Assembly (NCBI RefSeq): GCF_030269685.1
Contig: NZ_BSTT01000016.1
Coordinates: forward strand, 62,001 to 126,000
Source: Actinomycetospora sp. NBRC 106378
GTDB taxonomy: Bacteria > Actinomycetota > Actinomycetes > Mycobacteriales > Pseudonocardiaceae
Reading direction: 5' to 3'
DNA length: 64,000 nucleotides
Shown here: positions 45,252 through 53,375 of the stretch, piece by piece
Layout: the number at the start of each line of letters is the position of its first letter
How positions within the stretch are numbered: the stretch's first letter is position 1
Notes under the pieces: model-generated
What the model was told of the DNA's origin: nothing
Seen by the model: only the letters and a program-made list of their open reading frames with translations
Databases searched by the model: none
Made by a program: the position numbers and the translations under genes

Positions 45252-45986
45252 TCAGACCTGGGCGTAACCGCCGTCGACGGCGAGCTCGGCGCCGTTGACG
45301 TAGCTGGACGCGTCCGAGGCGAGGAACACCGCCGCGGCCGCGATCTCCGGGGGTTCGGCGAGCCGTCCGAGCGGGATCGACGCCTCGCTCGCCGCCAGGT
45401 CGTCCGCGGGGACGAGGTCGATCAGGCCCTGGGTGCGGGTCGCGCCGGGCGAGAGCATGTTGATGCGGTAGCGGCGCTGCCCGGCACCGTGGGCGAATCC
45501 GCGCACGAGATTGCGGACGGCGGCCTTGGTCGCCCCGTACACGGGCAGGAACGGCTCGGGACGCGAGGCCGCCGTCGAGCCCGTGAGGATGATCGACGCC
45601 CCGGGCGAGAGCAACGGCAGCGCCTTCTGCACGGTGAACAGCGAGCCCTTGACGTTCACGGTGAACATCGCGTCGAACTGCTCCTCGGTGATCTCCCCCA
45701 ACGGCGCCACGATCCCGATCCCCGCGTTGGCGACCAGCACGTCGATCCGCCCCGCCTGCTCGGAGACCGTCGCGTAGAGCGCGTCGAGGTCCTCGAGCCG
45801 GGCCACGTCGCACCGGACCCCGGTCACCCCGGGGCCGAGCTCGGCCTCGACCTCGTCGAGCTGCTCCTGACGACGACCCGCGACGAACACCCGGGCGCCC
45901 TCCGCGCGGTAGGCCCGCGCGATCGCCCGTCCGATGCCCGCGTTCCCGCCGGTCACCACCGCGACCTTGCCCTCGAGGACCGTCAT
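45252..45986 (-). CDS. SDR family oxidoreductase
   Basis: A 244-residue classical SDR. TGGNAGIGRAIA, VANAG, LTGSTAA and YGATK are intact, ending VDGGYAQV. The ATG at 45986 follows GAAGGGG; the longer frame from 46046 would cross the operator and lacks family sequence. It lies downstream of a TetR gene on the same strand, and two copies of that regulator's probable operator occupy its promoter. Substrate unknown; likely a xenobiotic or metabolite alcohol. Confidence 0.88.
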   Translation of the reverse strand: MTVLEGKVAVVTGGNAGIGRAIARAYRAEGARVFVAGRRQEQLDEVEAELGPGVTGVRCDVARLEDLDALYATVSEQAGRIDVLVANAGIGIVAPLGEITEEQFDAMFTVNVKGSLFTVQKALPLLSPGASIILTGSTAASRPEPFLPVYGATKAAVRNLVRGFAHGAGQRRYRINMLSPGATRTQGLIDLVPADDLAASEASIPLGRLAEPPEIAAAAVFLASDASSYVNGAELAVDGGYAQV

Positions 45987-46003
45987 GGCCACCCCTTCGT
46001 TCT

Positions 46004-46045
46004 TGACTGGTCGGTCCATATCATCCGATGTGGACCGTCCGGTCA
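46004..46045. promoter_or_regulatory. Two TetR-type operators at the SDR promoter
   Basis: TGACTGGTCGGTCC (46004-46017) and GGACCGTCCGGTCA (46032-46045) are imperfect copies of GGACCGnnCGGTCC, 28 bp apart centre to centre. Together they also form a larger inverted repeat: TTGACTGGTCGGTCCA against TGGACCGTCCGGTCAA. Confidence 0.7.
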
Positions 46046-46086
46046 AGAATTCCGGCAGTGCGACGCGGCACAGGTCCCCGACCGGC

Positions 46087-46677
46087 TCACGGAGGAGGGA
46101 GCAGTCCCCGGAGCAGGGCCTCCGCCGTCGTGGACAGGGCGGTCGGGTCCTGCCCGATCCGCCCGAGGACCAGCAGGCCGAGCTGGCCCGCGAGCACCGC
46201 GTGGGCGCCCACGTCGGGGTCGACGTGGGCGGCGACGTCGCCCTCGCGCTGCGCCAGCCGGATCGCGTCCGCGAGCAGCGCCGTCGTCGCCCCGTAGCTG
46301 CGCCGGGCCTCGGCAGCGGCCTCCGGGACGCTCGTCGACAGCTCGGCCGCGGTGTTGGCGAGCAGACAGCCCCGCCGGGCCTGGACCCCGTCGGGGTCGT
46401 CCGACGGGCCGAGGACGAAGCCGCGGATCACCTCCACGGCGCGGTCGGCCTGCTCGAGGCGAGCCCGCAGCATCCGGTCGTTGGCCTCGTCGTAGTCGCG
46501 CAGCACCCGCAGGAACAGGCTCTTCTTGTCCCCGAAGGCCCCGTACAGGCTCCCCTTGCCCAGGCCGCTGGCCGCCAGGAGATCCTCCAGCGAGGTCCCG
46601 GCGTACCCGTTGTCCCAGAACGCGGCCTGCACGGACGACAGGACGCGCTCCTCGTCGAACTGACGTGGCCGAGGCAC
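46087..46677 (-). CDS. TetR/AcrR family transcriptional regulator
   Basis: A 196-residue TetR. The PRPRQFDEERVLSSVQAAFW helix and SLEDLLAASGLGKGSLYGAFGDKKSLF recognition region are clear. The ligand domain has RRGCLLANTAAELS, where a cysteine in this position is used for electrophile sensing in some relatives such as NemR. A perfect-arm operator lies 20 bp upstream of its start and two more precede the SDR. The same operator occurs at 3.5 kb, so it may control that catabolic locus too. Confidence 0.88.
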   Translation of the reverse strand: MPRPRQFDEERVLSSVQAAFWDNGYAGTSLEDLLAASGLGKGSLYGAFGDKKSLFLRVLRDYDEANDRMLRARLEQADRAVEVIRGFVLGPSDDPDGVQARRGCLLANTAAELSTSVPEAAAEARRSYGATTALLADAIRLAQREGDVAAHVDPDVGAHAVLAGQLGLLVLGRIGQDPTALSTTAEALLRGLLPPP

Positions 46678-46697
46678 GGGCCGACGCTACCCGTTCT

Positions 46698-46711
46698 GGA
46701 CCGACCGGTCC
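46698..46711. promoter_or_regulatory. TetR autoregulatory operator
   Basis: GGACCGACCGGTCC, flanked by T and A that extend the symmetry, lies 20 bp upstream of the TetR ATG. It matches the 3484-3512 and 46004-46045 sites. Confidence 0.72.
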
Positions 46712-46739
46712 ACGACCTGGTGGCGGCTGCTGCCCGGCG

Positions 46740-47783
46740 TCAGCGAGGCGCCTCCCGACCGCCCGACCACGCGAGGATCGCGGCGTCGTCGTCCTCGGCG
46801 ACGGCGACCTTGGCCGTCCGGCCCGCGAGAGAGGCCGTGAGGTCGCGCAGCGCCTCGGGGCTCTCGACCACGAAGGGACGGTCCATCGCGACCAGGGTGC
46901 CCACCACCCACTCGAGGCGGTCGGCCCGGAGGAACACCCGCAGCCACCCCGTCCTGCCGACCGCGTCGACGGGCGTCGCCGACGCCATCGTCTCCGGCAG
47001 CCACCACCGCACGTGAGCCGGCTCGGCGTGCACGCGCAGCGCGACCTCGTGGAGCTGCGGCGCCGGGGCGAAGGGACCGAGGACGTGCTGGACGGGATCG
47101 GTACCACGCGGCACCGAGACCCTGCCCTCGAGCGTCCGCACCGCGTCGATGCGGTCGAGGCGGAAGGTGCGGACCGCCTGCCGGGTGGTGTCGAAGCCGC
47201 TGAGGTAGAGCCGACCCCGGTGCGCGACGATGCCGTACGGCTCGACGCGGCGCTGCGTCGGTGCCGCGCGCCGCGCGGTGTACCCGAAGCTGACCGGGCG
47301 CTGGTCGCGGGCGGCCTCCGCCAGGGCGAGCAGCACGGCCCCACTCGCCGACCCACCCTGCTCCTCCTGCCCGTCGCGCGCCGACACCGCGGTGAAGCTG
47401 ACGGTGTCGAGGACCGCGTCGATGCGCCGCGCGAGTCCCGTCGGCAGGACCCGCCGCACCTTCGCCGAGGCGCTCCGCACGGCGAGGGCCGAGGTCGGGC
47501 CGACCCCGTCGCGTCGGTCGGCCAGCAGGGCCCACGCGACGGCCAGCGCCTCCTCGTCGGTGAGCATGAGCGGGGGCAGCCGGGAGTGCCGACTGAGCCG
47601 GTAGCCGCCGTAGCGTCCGCGCACCGTCTCCACCGGGACGTCGAGCTCGCGCAGGTGCTCCACGTACCGGCGCGCGGTCCGCTCGTCGACGGCGAGCCGG
47701 CGGGCGACCTCGGCGACGGTGTGGGTGCCGCCGGCCTGGAGGAGTTCGAGCAGCGCCAGGACCCGACCGGCCGGTCTCACCAT
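46740..47783 (-). CDS. WYL-domain (YafY-type) transcriptional regulator
   Basis: A 347-residue regulator. The winged helix is RPAGRVLALLELLQAGGTHTVAEVARRLAVDERTARRYVEHL. The WYL domain runs through SFGYTARRAAPTQRRVEPYGIVAHRGRLYLSGFDTTRQAVRTFRLDRI, and the C-terminal extension ends SGGREAPR. WYL domains bind nucleotides or similar ligands. It is divergent from a VOC protein gene with a 62-bp shared gap, a common pairing in which the regulator controls the glyoxalase-like gene. Confidence 0.9.
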   Translation of the reverse strand: MVRPAGRVLALLELLQAGGTHTVAEVARRLAVDERTARRYVEHLRELDVPVETVRGRYGGYRLSRHSRLPPLMLTDEEALAVAWALLADRRDGVGPTSALAVRSASAKVRRVLPTGLARRIDAVLDTVSFTAVSARDGQEEQGGSASGAVLLALAEAARDQRPVSFGYTARRAAPTQRRVEPYGIVAHRGRLYLSGFDTTRQAVRTFRLDRIDAVRTLEGRVSVPRGTDPVQHVLGPFAPAPQLHEVALRVHAEPAHVRWWLPETMASATPVDAVGRTGWLRVFLRADRLEWVVGTLVAMDRPFVVESPEALRDLTASLAGRTAKVAVAEDDDAAILAWSGGREAPR

Positions 47784-47845
47784 GCCGCGATGATCGCACT
47801 TCTCCCGGGCGAGTTCTGACCGGTATCCGGCCTAGCGTGCTCGCC

Positions 47846-48310
47846 GTGACCGACCACGACACCGTCCGCACCACCACCGTCCAGCTCGCCTCCGTCCGCC
47901 TCCTCACCGAGGACGTCGGCGGTCTCGTCCGCTTCTACGAGGCCGTCACCGGCGTCACCGCCCGCTGGCTGACCGACGACTTCGCCGAGATGGTCACGCC
48001 GTCGGCCACCTTCGCGGTCAGCCACGTCGACCGGGTGGCCTTCGTCGGGGGGACCCCGCCGCGGGCCGCCGCCAACGACAGCGCGATCACCGAGTTCCTG
48101 GTCGACGACGTCGACCTCCTCTTCCAGCAGCTGCGCGCCGAGCTCGGCGACGCGCTGCAGGTCGTGCAGCCCCCGACGCTGATGCCGTGGGGGAACCGGT
48201 CGGTGCTGCTCCGCGACCCCGACGGCTCCCTGATCAACCTCTACACCCCGGTCACCGAGCAGGGACTGGACCTCCAGCGCCACCGGCAACCGCAGGTGCT
48301 CCCCGGCTGA
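47846..48310 (+). CDS. VOC family (glyoxalase/dioxygenase-like) protein
   Basis: A 154-residue vicinal-oxygen-chelate protein with two babbb modules: LASVRLLTEDVGGLVRFYEAVTGVTARW, then ITEFLVDDVDLLFQQLR and NRSVLLRDPDGSLINLYTPV. The last segment carries the usual C-terminal acidic region, but N replaces the metal glutamate seen in many enzymes. TAGCGT (47833-47838) ends 7 nt before GTG 47846, suggesting a leaderless start there rather than at GTG 47837. Probably a detoxification enzyme or antibiotic-binding protein controlled by the WYL regulator. Confidence 0.83.
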   Translation: MTDHDTVRTTTVQLASVRLLTEDVGGLVRFYEAVTGVTARWLTDDFAEMVTPSATFAVSHVDRVAFVGGTPPRAAANDSAITEFLVDDVDLLFQQLRAELGDALQVVQPPTLMPWGNRSVLLRDPDGSLINLYTPVTEQGLDLQRHRQPQVLPG

Positions 48311-48383
48311 CACCACCCGCGCCGTCATTCGCCGGCGCACAGCTCGAGCCGACGTCGGGCACCCTTCTCGACCCGTCGTTTCT

Positions 48384-48399
48384 AAGTTACGTTCAACTT
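48384..48399. promoter_or_regulatory. Inverted repeat upstream of the acyl-CoA dehydrogenase operon
   Basis: AAGTT and AACTT flank ACGTTC, 17 bp before the GTG at 48416. TAAGTT (48383-48388) could be the -10 hexamer. A candidate operator, with no second copy to support it. Confidence 0.35.
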
Positions 48400-48415
48400 C
48401 GCCGAGGAGGTGGAC

Positions 48416-49396
48416 GTGACGCCCTACACCGACGAGCACGACCAGCTGCGCGCCTCGGTGCGCGGGCTGGTGCGCACCGACCGCTCCCGCGCACGCGAGA
48501 ACACCGGTCACGACGTGACCCTCTGGCGTCGGATGTGCGACGAGCTCGGCGTGGCCGGCCTCGCGATCCCCGAGGTACAGGGCGGTGCGGGGTTCGGCGT
48601 CGTCGAGCTCGCCGTCGTCGCCGAGGAGGTCGGACGGGCGAACCTCCCCTCCCCCTTCCTGACGACGGCCGTGGCCGGGCTCGCGCTCGCGGCCGCCGGC
48701 GAGGACGTCGGGGCGATCGCCCGTGGCGAGCGGCTGGCGACGGTCTCCTTCTCCCCCGACGGGCGCCACGTCCCCGACGGCGACGTCGCGGACGTGCTCG
48801 TCCTCGTCGACGTGACCGGCGCGTCCGTCGAGGTCGTCGAGCTCGGCGGCGTCCCCCGGACAGCGCTCACGACGATGGACCTCACCCGCGGGCAGGCCCA
48901 CCTCGATCTGCGGGGAGCGCCCCGACGGGAGATCGACGTGCCCGCGCACCGGGTCGCCGCGCTCGCCGCCACGCTCCTGGCCTGCGAGCAGATCGGCGGG
49001 GCGGAGCGCGTGCTCGAGACGTCCACCGCGTACGCCTCGCAGCGGGTGCAGTTCGGCCGCCCCGTCGGGTCGTTCCAGGCGGTGAAGCACCTGCTGGCCG
49101 ACATGCTCGTCGACCTCGAACTCGCCCGTTCCGCCCAGCAGCACGCGGTCGCGCTCGCCGCCGACACCGGCACGTCGGCGCCCGTGCTCGACGCCGCGTC
49201 CCGCACGGCCCGGGCCGCCTGCTCCCGCGCGTTCACCCGCATCAGCTCCGACGGGATCCGGGTGCACGGCGGGATCGGCTACACCTGGGAGCACGACGCC
49301 CACCTCTACTTCCGCCGCGCCCGCGCGTCCGCGGTCCTGTTCACCCCGGGCGACGACGCCGACCGGCTCGCCGCGTACGCCGGACTCGCGTCGTGA
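48416..49396 (+). CDS. Acyl-CoA dehydrogenase, smaller subunit of a pair
   Basis: A 326-residue acyl-CoA dehydrogenase. Segments seen are LGVAGLAIPEVQGGAGFGVVELAVVAEEVGRANLPSPF, RVQFGRPVGSFQAVKHLLADM and the C-terminal IRVHGGIGYTWEHDAHLYFRRA. The middle flavin sheet is shorter than usual. The next gene is a second acyl-CoA dehydrogenase overlapping by GTGA; such pairs form alpha2-beta2 enzymes for steroid or bulky side chains (for example FadE26-FadE27). GTG 48416 is chosen because GAGGAGG lies 5 nt upstream; GTG 48410 overlaps that motif. Confidence 0.88.
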   Translation: MTPYTDEHDQLRASVRGLVRTDRSRARENTGHDVTLWRRMCDELGVAGLAIPEVQGGAGFGVVELAVVAEEVGRANLPSPFLTTAVAGLALAAAGEDVGAIARGERLATVSFSPDGRHVPDGDVADVLVLVDVTGASVEVVELGGVPRTALTTMDLTRGQAHLDLRGAPRREIDVPAHRVAALAATLLACEQIGGAERVLETSTAYASQRVQFGRPVGSFQAVKHLLADMLVDLELARSAQQHAVALAADTGTSAPVLDAASRTARAACSRAFTRISSDGIRVHGGIGYTWEHDAHLYFRRARASAVLFTPGDDADRLAAYAGLAS

Positions 49397-50592
49397 CGGA
49401 GACCCTCGCGGACTTCCGTCGCCGCGTCGCCGATTTCCTCGCGCACCACGGCTGCCCGGCGGGCGCGGCCCCGAGCCGGTCCCGTCGGCCCGCCGACCAC
49501 GTCGCCGCCGCCCGCGTGCACCAGCGCGCGCTCGCCGACGCCGGACTCGCGGGGATCACCTGGCCGGTCGAGGTGGGTGGGCTCGGCCTCGGGCCCGAGT
49601 ACCGGCAGGCCTTCGCGGAGGAGAGCGCCGGCTTCGAGACGTTCTCCGCGGTCTTCACGATCGGCCTCGGCATGTGCGGGCCGGTCCTGCTCGCCCTCGG
49701 TACCGCCGACCAGCGATCCCGGTACCTGCCGCCACTGCTGCGTGCCGACGAGGTCTGGTGCCAGCTGTTCTCCGAGCCGGGCGCCGGCTCCGACCTCGCC
49801 GGGCTCACGACGACGGCCGTTCCCGACGACGACGGGGGCTGGCGGATCCGCGGCCAGAAGGTCTGGACGACCTACGCCCACCACAGCGACCGCGCCCTGC
49901 TCCTCGCCCGCACCGACCCCGGGAAGGCCAAACACCGCGGCATCACGATGTTCGTGCTCGACATGACCGCACCCGGCGTCACCGTCCGCCCGCTGCGGCA
50001 GGCCACCGGGGACGCCGAGTTCAACGAGGTGTTCCTCGACGACGTCCGGGTCGGGCCCGACGACGTCGTCGGCGCCGTCGACGAGGGCTGGCGCGCCGCC
50101 ACGCTGATGCTGATGAACGAGCGGGTGGCGCTCGCCGACAACCCGATCGGCTCCCCGGTCACCCTCGACGCCGTCGTCGCCCTGGCGAACCGGACCGGCC
50201 GGACGACCGATCCCGTCGTCCGGAAGGCCGTGGCCGACGCCTACGTCGCGCAGCAGCAGGCGGAGCTCTTCGCCCGCCGGATCGCGGGCGAGGTCCGGGT
50301 CGGGCGCGACCCCGGGGCGCTCGCCTCGATCGGCAAGCTCGCCGCCGGACGGCTGGCCACGCAGGTGTCGGCCCTCGCCCTGGAGGTCGCGGGGCCCGAC
50401 GCCGTCGCCTGGGACCCGGCCGATCCCGACGGCGGGCTGTGGGCCTACGGCGAGCTCTACGCGCCGTCGCTCTCGATCGCGGGCGGCACCGAGCAGATCC
50501 AGCGCACCGTGCTCGGGGAGCGGGTGCTCGGGCTCCCCCGCGAACCACAGGCCGACCGTGACGTCCCGTTCCGCGAGCTGCGCCGCGGTTGA
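49393..50592 (+). CDS. Acyl-CoA dehydrogenase, larger subunit of a pair
   Basis: A 399-residue acyl-CoA dehydrogenase. LCQLFSEPGAGSDLA-like flavin strand (here WCQLFSEPGAGSDLAGLTT), IRGQKVWTTYAHHSDRALLLART, and the C-terminal AGGTEQIQRTVLGERVLGLPRE. It forms a likely heterotetramer with the previous product to introduce an alpha,beta double bond into an acyl-CoA. GTG 49393 overlaps the previous stop. The order dehydrogenase-dehydrogenase-CoA ligase recalls fadE26-fadE27-fadD17 of mycobacterial cholesterol catabolism. That is similarity of order only. Confidence 0.9.
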   Translation: MTETLADFRRRVADFLAHHGCPAGAAPSRSRRPADHVAAARVHQRALADAGLAGITWPVEVGGLGLGPEYRQAFAEESAGFETFSAVFTIGLGMCGPVLLALGTADQRSRYLPPLLRADEVWCQLFSEPGAGSDLAGLTTTAVPDDDGGWRIRGQKVWTTYAHHSDRALLLARTDPGKAKHRGITMFVLDMTAPGVTVRPLRQATGDAEFNEVFLDDVRVGPDDVVGAVDEGWRAATLMLMNERVALADNPIGSPVTLDAVVALANRTGRTTDPVVRKAVADAYVAQQQAELFARRIAGEVRVGRDPGALASIGKLAAGRLATQVSALALEVAGPDAVAWDPADPDGGLWAYGELYAPSLSIAGGTEQIQRTVLGERVLGLPREPQADRDVPFRELRRG

Positions 50593-50602
50593 GGAGCCGA
50601 TG

Positions 50603-52204
50603 ATGACCCTCACGACCTCCTACCGCCCGGCCGACCCGACCCCGCCCCTGTGGGAGGACACGGTCGGCGCGCTGCTGGTCCGGCGCGCGGCCGAGCATCC
50701 CGACCGGCTCGCGCTCATCGGCACCCGGCACGGAGACGGCGCCGCGGTCCGGCTGACCTACGCCGCACTGCTCGACGAGGCCCGCCGGGTCGCGACCGCG
50801 CTGGCGCGGCTCGTCGGGCCCGGGCAGCCGGTCGCGCTGTGGGCGCCGAACGTCGTCGAGTGGCCGGTCATCGAGTACGGGGCCGCGCTCGCGGGCGTCG
50901 TCCTGGTCGCGCTGAACCCCGTGCTGCGACTGCCCGAACTGGAGTACGCGATCGGGCACTCGCGCGCCACGGTGCTGCTGCACGCCGACCGCAGCCGCGA
51001 CCACGACATGGCGGCCGTCGCGGGGAAGCTCGCCGACGTGACCGCGATCAGCCTGGCCGACACCGCCCGGTGGCGCGCCGACGTCGCCGACGAGGCGGTG
51101 ATCGCCGCCGAGCCGACCGACCCGTCCGCGCCGGTCATGCTGCAGTACACCTCGGGCACCACCGGCAGCCCGAAGGGCGTGCTGCTGCGCCACCGCTCGC
51201 TGGTCAACGTCGCGCAGCTGACGATGGAGGTGACCGCGGCCGCCCCCGGCGCGGTGTGCGTGAACCCGCTGCCGATGTTCCACACCGCCTCGTGCGTGAT
51301 CGGCACCCTCGGCCCGCTGTGTCTGGGCGGCACCGAGGTGCTCGTCGAGCAGTTCGCCCCGGACCCGGTGCTCGAACTCCTGCGCCGCGAGGAGGCGTCG
51401 GTGCTGTTCTACGTGCCGGCCGTGCTCGGGGCGCTCCTCGAGGCCCAACGCAGCGCCGAGCGTCCGGCACCGCGGCTGCGCACCGTGATGGGCGGCGCCG
51501 CGACCGTCTCCCCCACGATGATCCAGGCCGCCGAGGACGTCTTCGGCGCGTCGGTGATCAACCTGTTCGGACAGACCGAGCTCGCGCCGGTCCTCACCGC
51601 CACCCGGCCGGACGACTCCCGCGACGACCAGCTCACGACCGTCGGCCGTCCGCTGCCGCACGTCGAGGTGAAGGTCGTCGACCCCGTCGACGGGGAGGTC
51701 GTGCCGCTCGGCGAACCGGGCGAGATCTGCGCCCGCGGCTACCAGCAGATGCTCTGCTACCTCCACGACCCGGACGCCACGGCGGCGGCGATCGACGCCG
51801 ACGGCTGGCTGCACACCGGCGACCTCGGCGCGCTCGACGACCGCGGCCACCTCCGCCTCACCGGCCGGCTCAAGGAGCTGATCATCCGCAAGGGCGAGAA
51901 CATCGCCCCGCCGGAGATCGAGAACGCGCTCGTCGCCCACGCCGCGGTGGCCGGAGCCGCGGTCGTCGGACTCCCCGACGACGAGGCCGGGGAGATCGTC
52001 GCCGCCGTCGTGCAGGTGCGCGGCGACGCCGGGCCCGGACTGCGCGACGAGCTCGTCGCGCACTGCCGCGAGCGGCTCTCCCCGCACAAGACGCCGAGCC
52101 GCTGGTTCGTGGTCGACGCGTTCCCGCTGACCCCGACCCAGAAGGTGCAGAAGTTCCGCCTGGCCGACGCGGCCGCCGGCGGGGAGCTGCGCGAGCTCGC
52201 CTGA
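50603..52204 (+). CDS. AMP-dependent acyl-CoA synthetase
   Basis: A 533-residue ligase of the acyl-adenylate family. P-loop YTSGTTGSPKG, the A5 motif NLFGQTE, the hinge RLKELIIRKGENIAPPEIE, and the catalytic lysine in TPTQKVQKF are all intact. It would activate the pathway's carboxylic acid as a CoA thioester. GAGGAG ends 6 nt before ATG 50603; ATG 50600 is immediately adjacent. Cotranscribed with the two dehydrogenases. Its stop is inside a palindrome shared with the racemase gene. Confidence 0.92.
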   Translation: MTLTTSYRPADPTPPLWEDTVGALLVRRAAEHPDRLALIGTRHGDGAAVRLTYAALLDEARRVATALARLVGPGQPVALWAPNVVEWPVIEYGAALAGVVLVALNPVLRLPELEYAIGHSRATVLLHADRSRDHDMAAVAGKLADVTAISLADTARWRADVADEAVIAAEPTDPSAPVMLQYTSGTTGSPKGVLLRHRSLVNVAQLTMEVTAAAPGAVCVNPLPMFHTASCVIGTLGPLCLGGTEVLVEQFAPDPVLELLRREEASVLFYVPAVLGALLEAQRSAERPAPRLRTVMGGAATVSPTMIQAAEDVFGASVINLFGQTELAPVLTATRPDDSRDDQLTTVGRPLPHVEVKVVDPVDGEVVPLGEPGEICARGYQQMLCYLHDPDATAAAIDADGWLHTGDLGALDDRGHLRLTGRLKELIIRKGENIAPPEIENALVAHAAVAGAAVVGLPDDEAGEIVAAVVQVRGDAGPGLRDELVAHCRERLSPHKTPSRWFVVDAFPLTPTQKVQKFRLADAAAGGELRELA

Positions 52205-52217
52205 CCCGGCGTCAGGC
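52199..52217. terminator. Palindrome holding both convergent stop codons
   Basis: GCCTGAC and GTCAGGC are perfect 7-bp arms around CCGGC. The ligase stop (52202-52204) and racemase stop (52212-52214) lie at symmetrical places within it. A bidirectional hairpin terminator is likely. Confidence 0.6.
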
Positions 52218-53357
52218 CGACTGGACCGCCGCCCCCGACCCGAGCAGCGCGTCGACGTCGACCCCTGCCGCGGCGAGCACCTCCCGGGAGTGCGCCCCCG
52301 GCGCCGGGGACGGAGCGGGCCCGGCGACCGGGTGGCCCGAGAACCGTGGCGCAGGGCCGGGCTGGAGGCGCCCCTCGTGCTCGACCACGCTGCCGCGGGC
52401 CGCCACCTGCGGGTGCGCGGCGGCCTCGGTCAGCCCGAGGACGGGGGCGACGCAGGCGTCGGTGCCGGCGAAGACGGCGGCCCACTCGTCGCGGGTGCGG
52501 CCGGCGAAGGCCGCGGCGATCGTGGCGCGGAGTTCCGGCCAGTGCTCCCGGTCGTGCTGGCGGTCCGGGTCCTCGTCGACGCCCAGGAGACGGAGGAACT
52601 CGGCGTAGAACTTCGGTTCGAGCGCCCCGACGGCCATGTGACCGCCGTCCGCCGTCGTGTAGACCGCGTAGTAGGGCGTGCCGCCGTCGAGCATGTTCGC
52701 GCCTCGACGGTCGGTCCAGCGGCCGGAGCCGAGCATGGCGTGGATCGCGGCGAGCAGGTGCGAGGCGCCGTCGAGGATCGCGGCGTCGACCACCTGCCCG
52801 CGCCCGGTGCGTGCCGCCTCGGTGAGCGCGGCGAGGATGCCGATCACGAGGTAGGTGGAGCCGCCGCCGAAGTCGCCGACCAGGTTGAGGGGCGGGACCG
52901 GCGGGCCGTCCGCGGGTCCGATCGCGTGCAGCGCGCCGGTGAGGGCGAGGTAGCCGATGTCGTGGCCGGCGGTGTGGGCCCAGGGCCCGTCCTGGCCCCA
53001 CCCGGTCATGCGCCCGTAGACCAGCCGTGGGTTGCGGGCCCACACGTCGTCGGGGCCGACCCCCAGGCGCTCGGTGACGCCGGGCCGGTTGCCCTCGATG
53101 AGCACGTCCGCGGTCGCGGTGAGCGCGAGCAGTGCCTCGATGGCCTCGGGGCGCTTCAGGTCGAGCACGACCGACCGCTTCCCGCGGTTCAGGACGTCGG
53201 CCGTGGGCGGGGCCGGGGCGAGGCCGGCTCCGGTCGGGCGGTCGACGCGGATCACGTCGGCCCCGAGGTCGGCGAGCAGCATCGCCGCGAACGGACCCGG
53301 ACCGATCCCGGCCAGCTCGATCACCGTCACGCCGTCGAGCGGGCCCGAGTTTCTCAT
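52212..53357 (-). CDS. Alpha-methylacyl-CoA racemase (CaiB/BaiF family)
   Basis: A 381-residue class III CoA-transferase fold. The motifs of the racemase branch are present: AGIGPGPFAAMLLADLGADVIRVDRP, GHDIGYLALTGALH with the catalytic histidine, NLVGDFGGGS with the catalytic aspartate, and ALEPKFYAEF. It interconverts 2R and 2S methylacyl-CoA, needed before beta-oxidation of branched chains such as pristanate or sterol side chains. ATG 53357 lies inside the operator and 7 nt after TATTCT, so the message is probably leaderless. Confidence 0.9.
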   Translation of the reverse strand: MRNSGPLDGVTVIELAGIGPGPFAAMLLADLGADVIRVDRPTGAGLAPAPPTADVLNRGKRSVVLDLKRPEAIEALLALTATADVLIEGNRPGVTERLGVGPDDVWARNPRLVYGRMTGWGQDGPWAHTAGHDIGYLALTGALHAIGPADGPPVPPLNLVGDFGGGSTYLVIGILAALTEAARTGRGQVVDAAILDGASHLLAAIHAMLGSGRWTDRRGANMLDGGTPYYAVYTTADGGHMAVGALEPKFYAEFLRLLGVDEDPDRQHDREHWPELRATIAAAFAGRTRDEWAAVFAGTDACVAPVLGLTEAAAHPQVAARGSVVEHEGRLQPGPAPRFSGHPVAGPAPSPAPGAHSREVLAAAGVDVDALLGSGAAVQSA

Positions 53358-53369
53358 GCAGATTAGAAT
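53350..53369. promoter_or_regulatory. 20-bp palindromic operator, site A
   Basis: TTTCTCATGCAGATTAGAAT matches the shared consensus GTTCTAATCnnGATTAGAAC at 14 of 18 arm positions. It covers both -10 hexamers (TAGAAT rightward, TATTCT leftward) of the racemase/SDR divergent pair, whose starts are only 18 bp apart. Confidence 0.75.
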
Positions 53370-53375
53370 AACGGC

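Noticed and set aside
44695..45813. A 372-codon minus-strand frame over the 45-kb gap and SDR.
   Set aside because: It is out of frame with the SDR, Arg-rich and without family similarity; only the 51-residue frame within the gap has a ribosome site.
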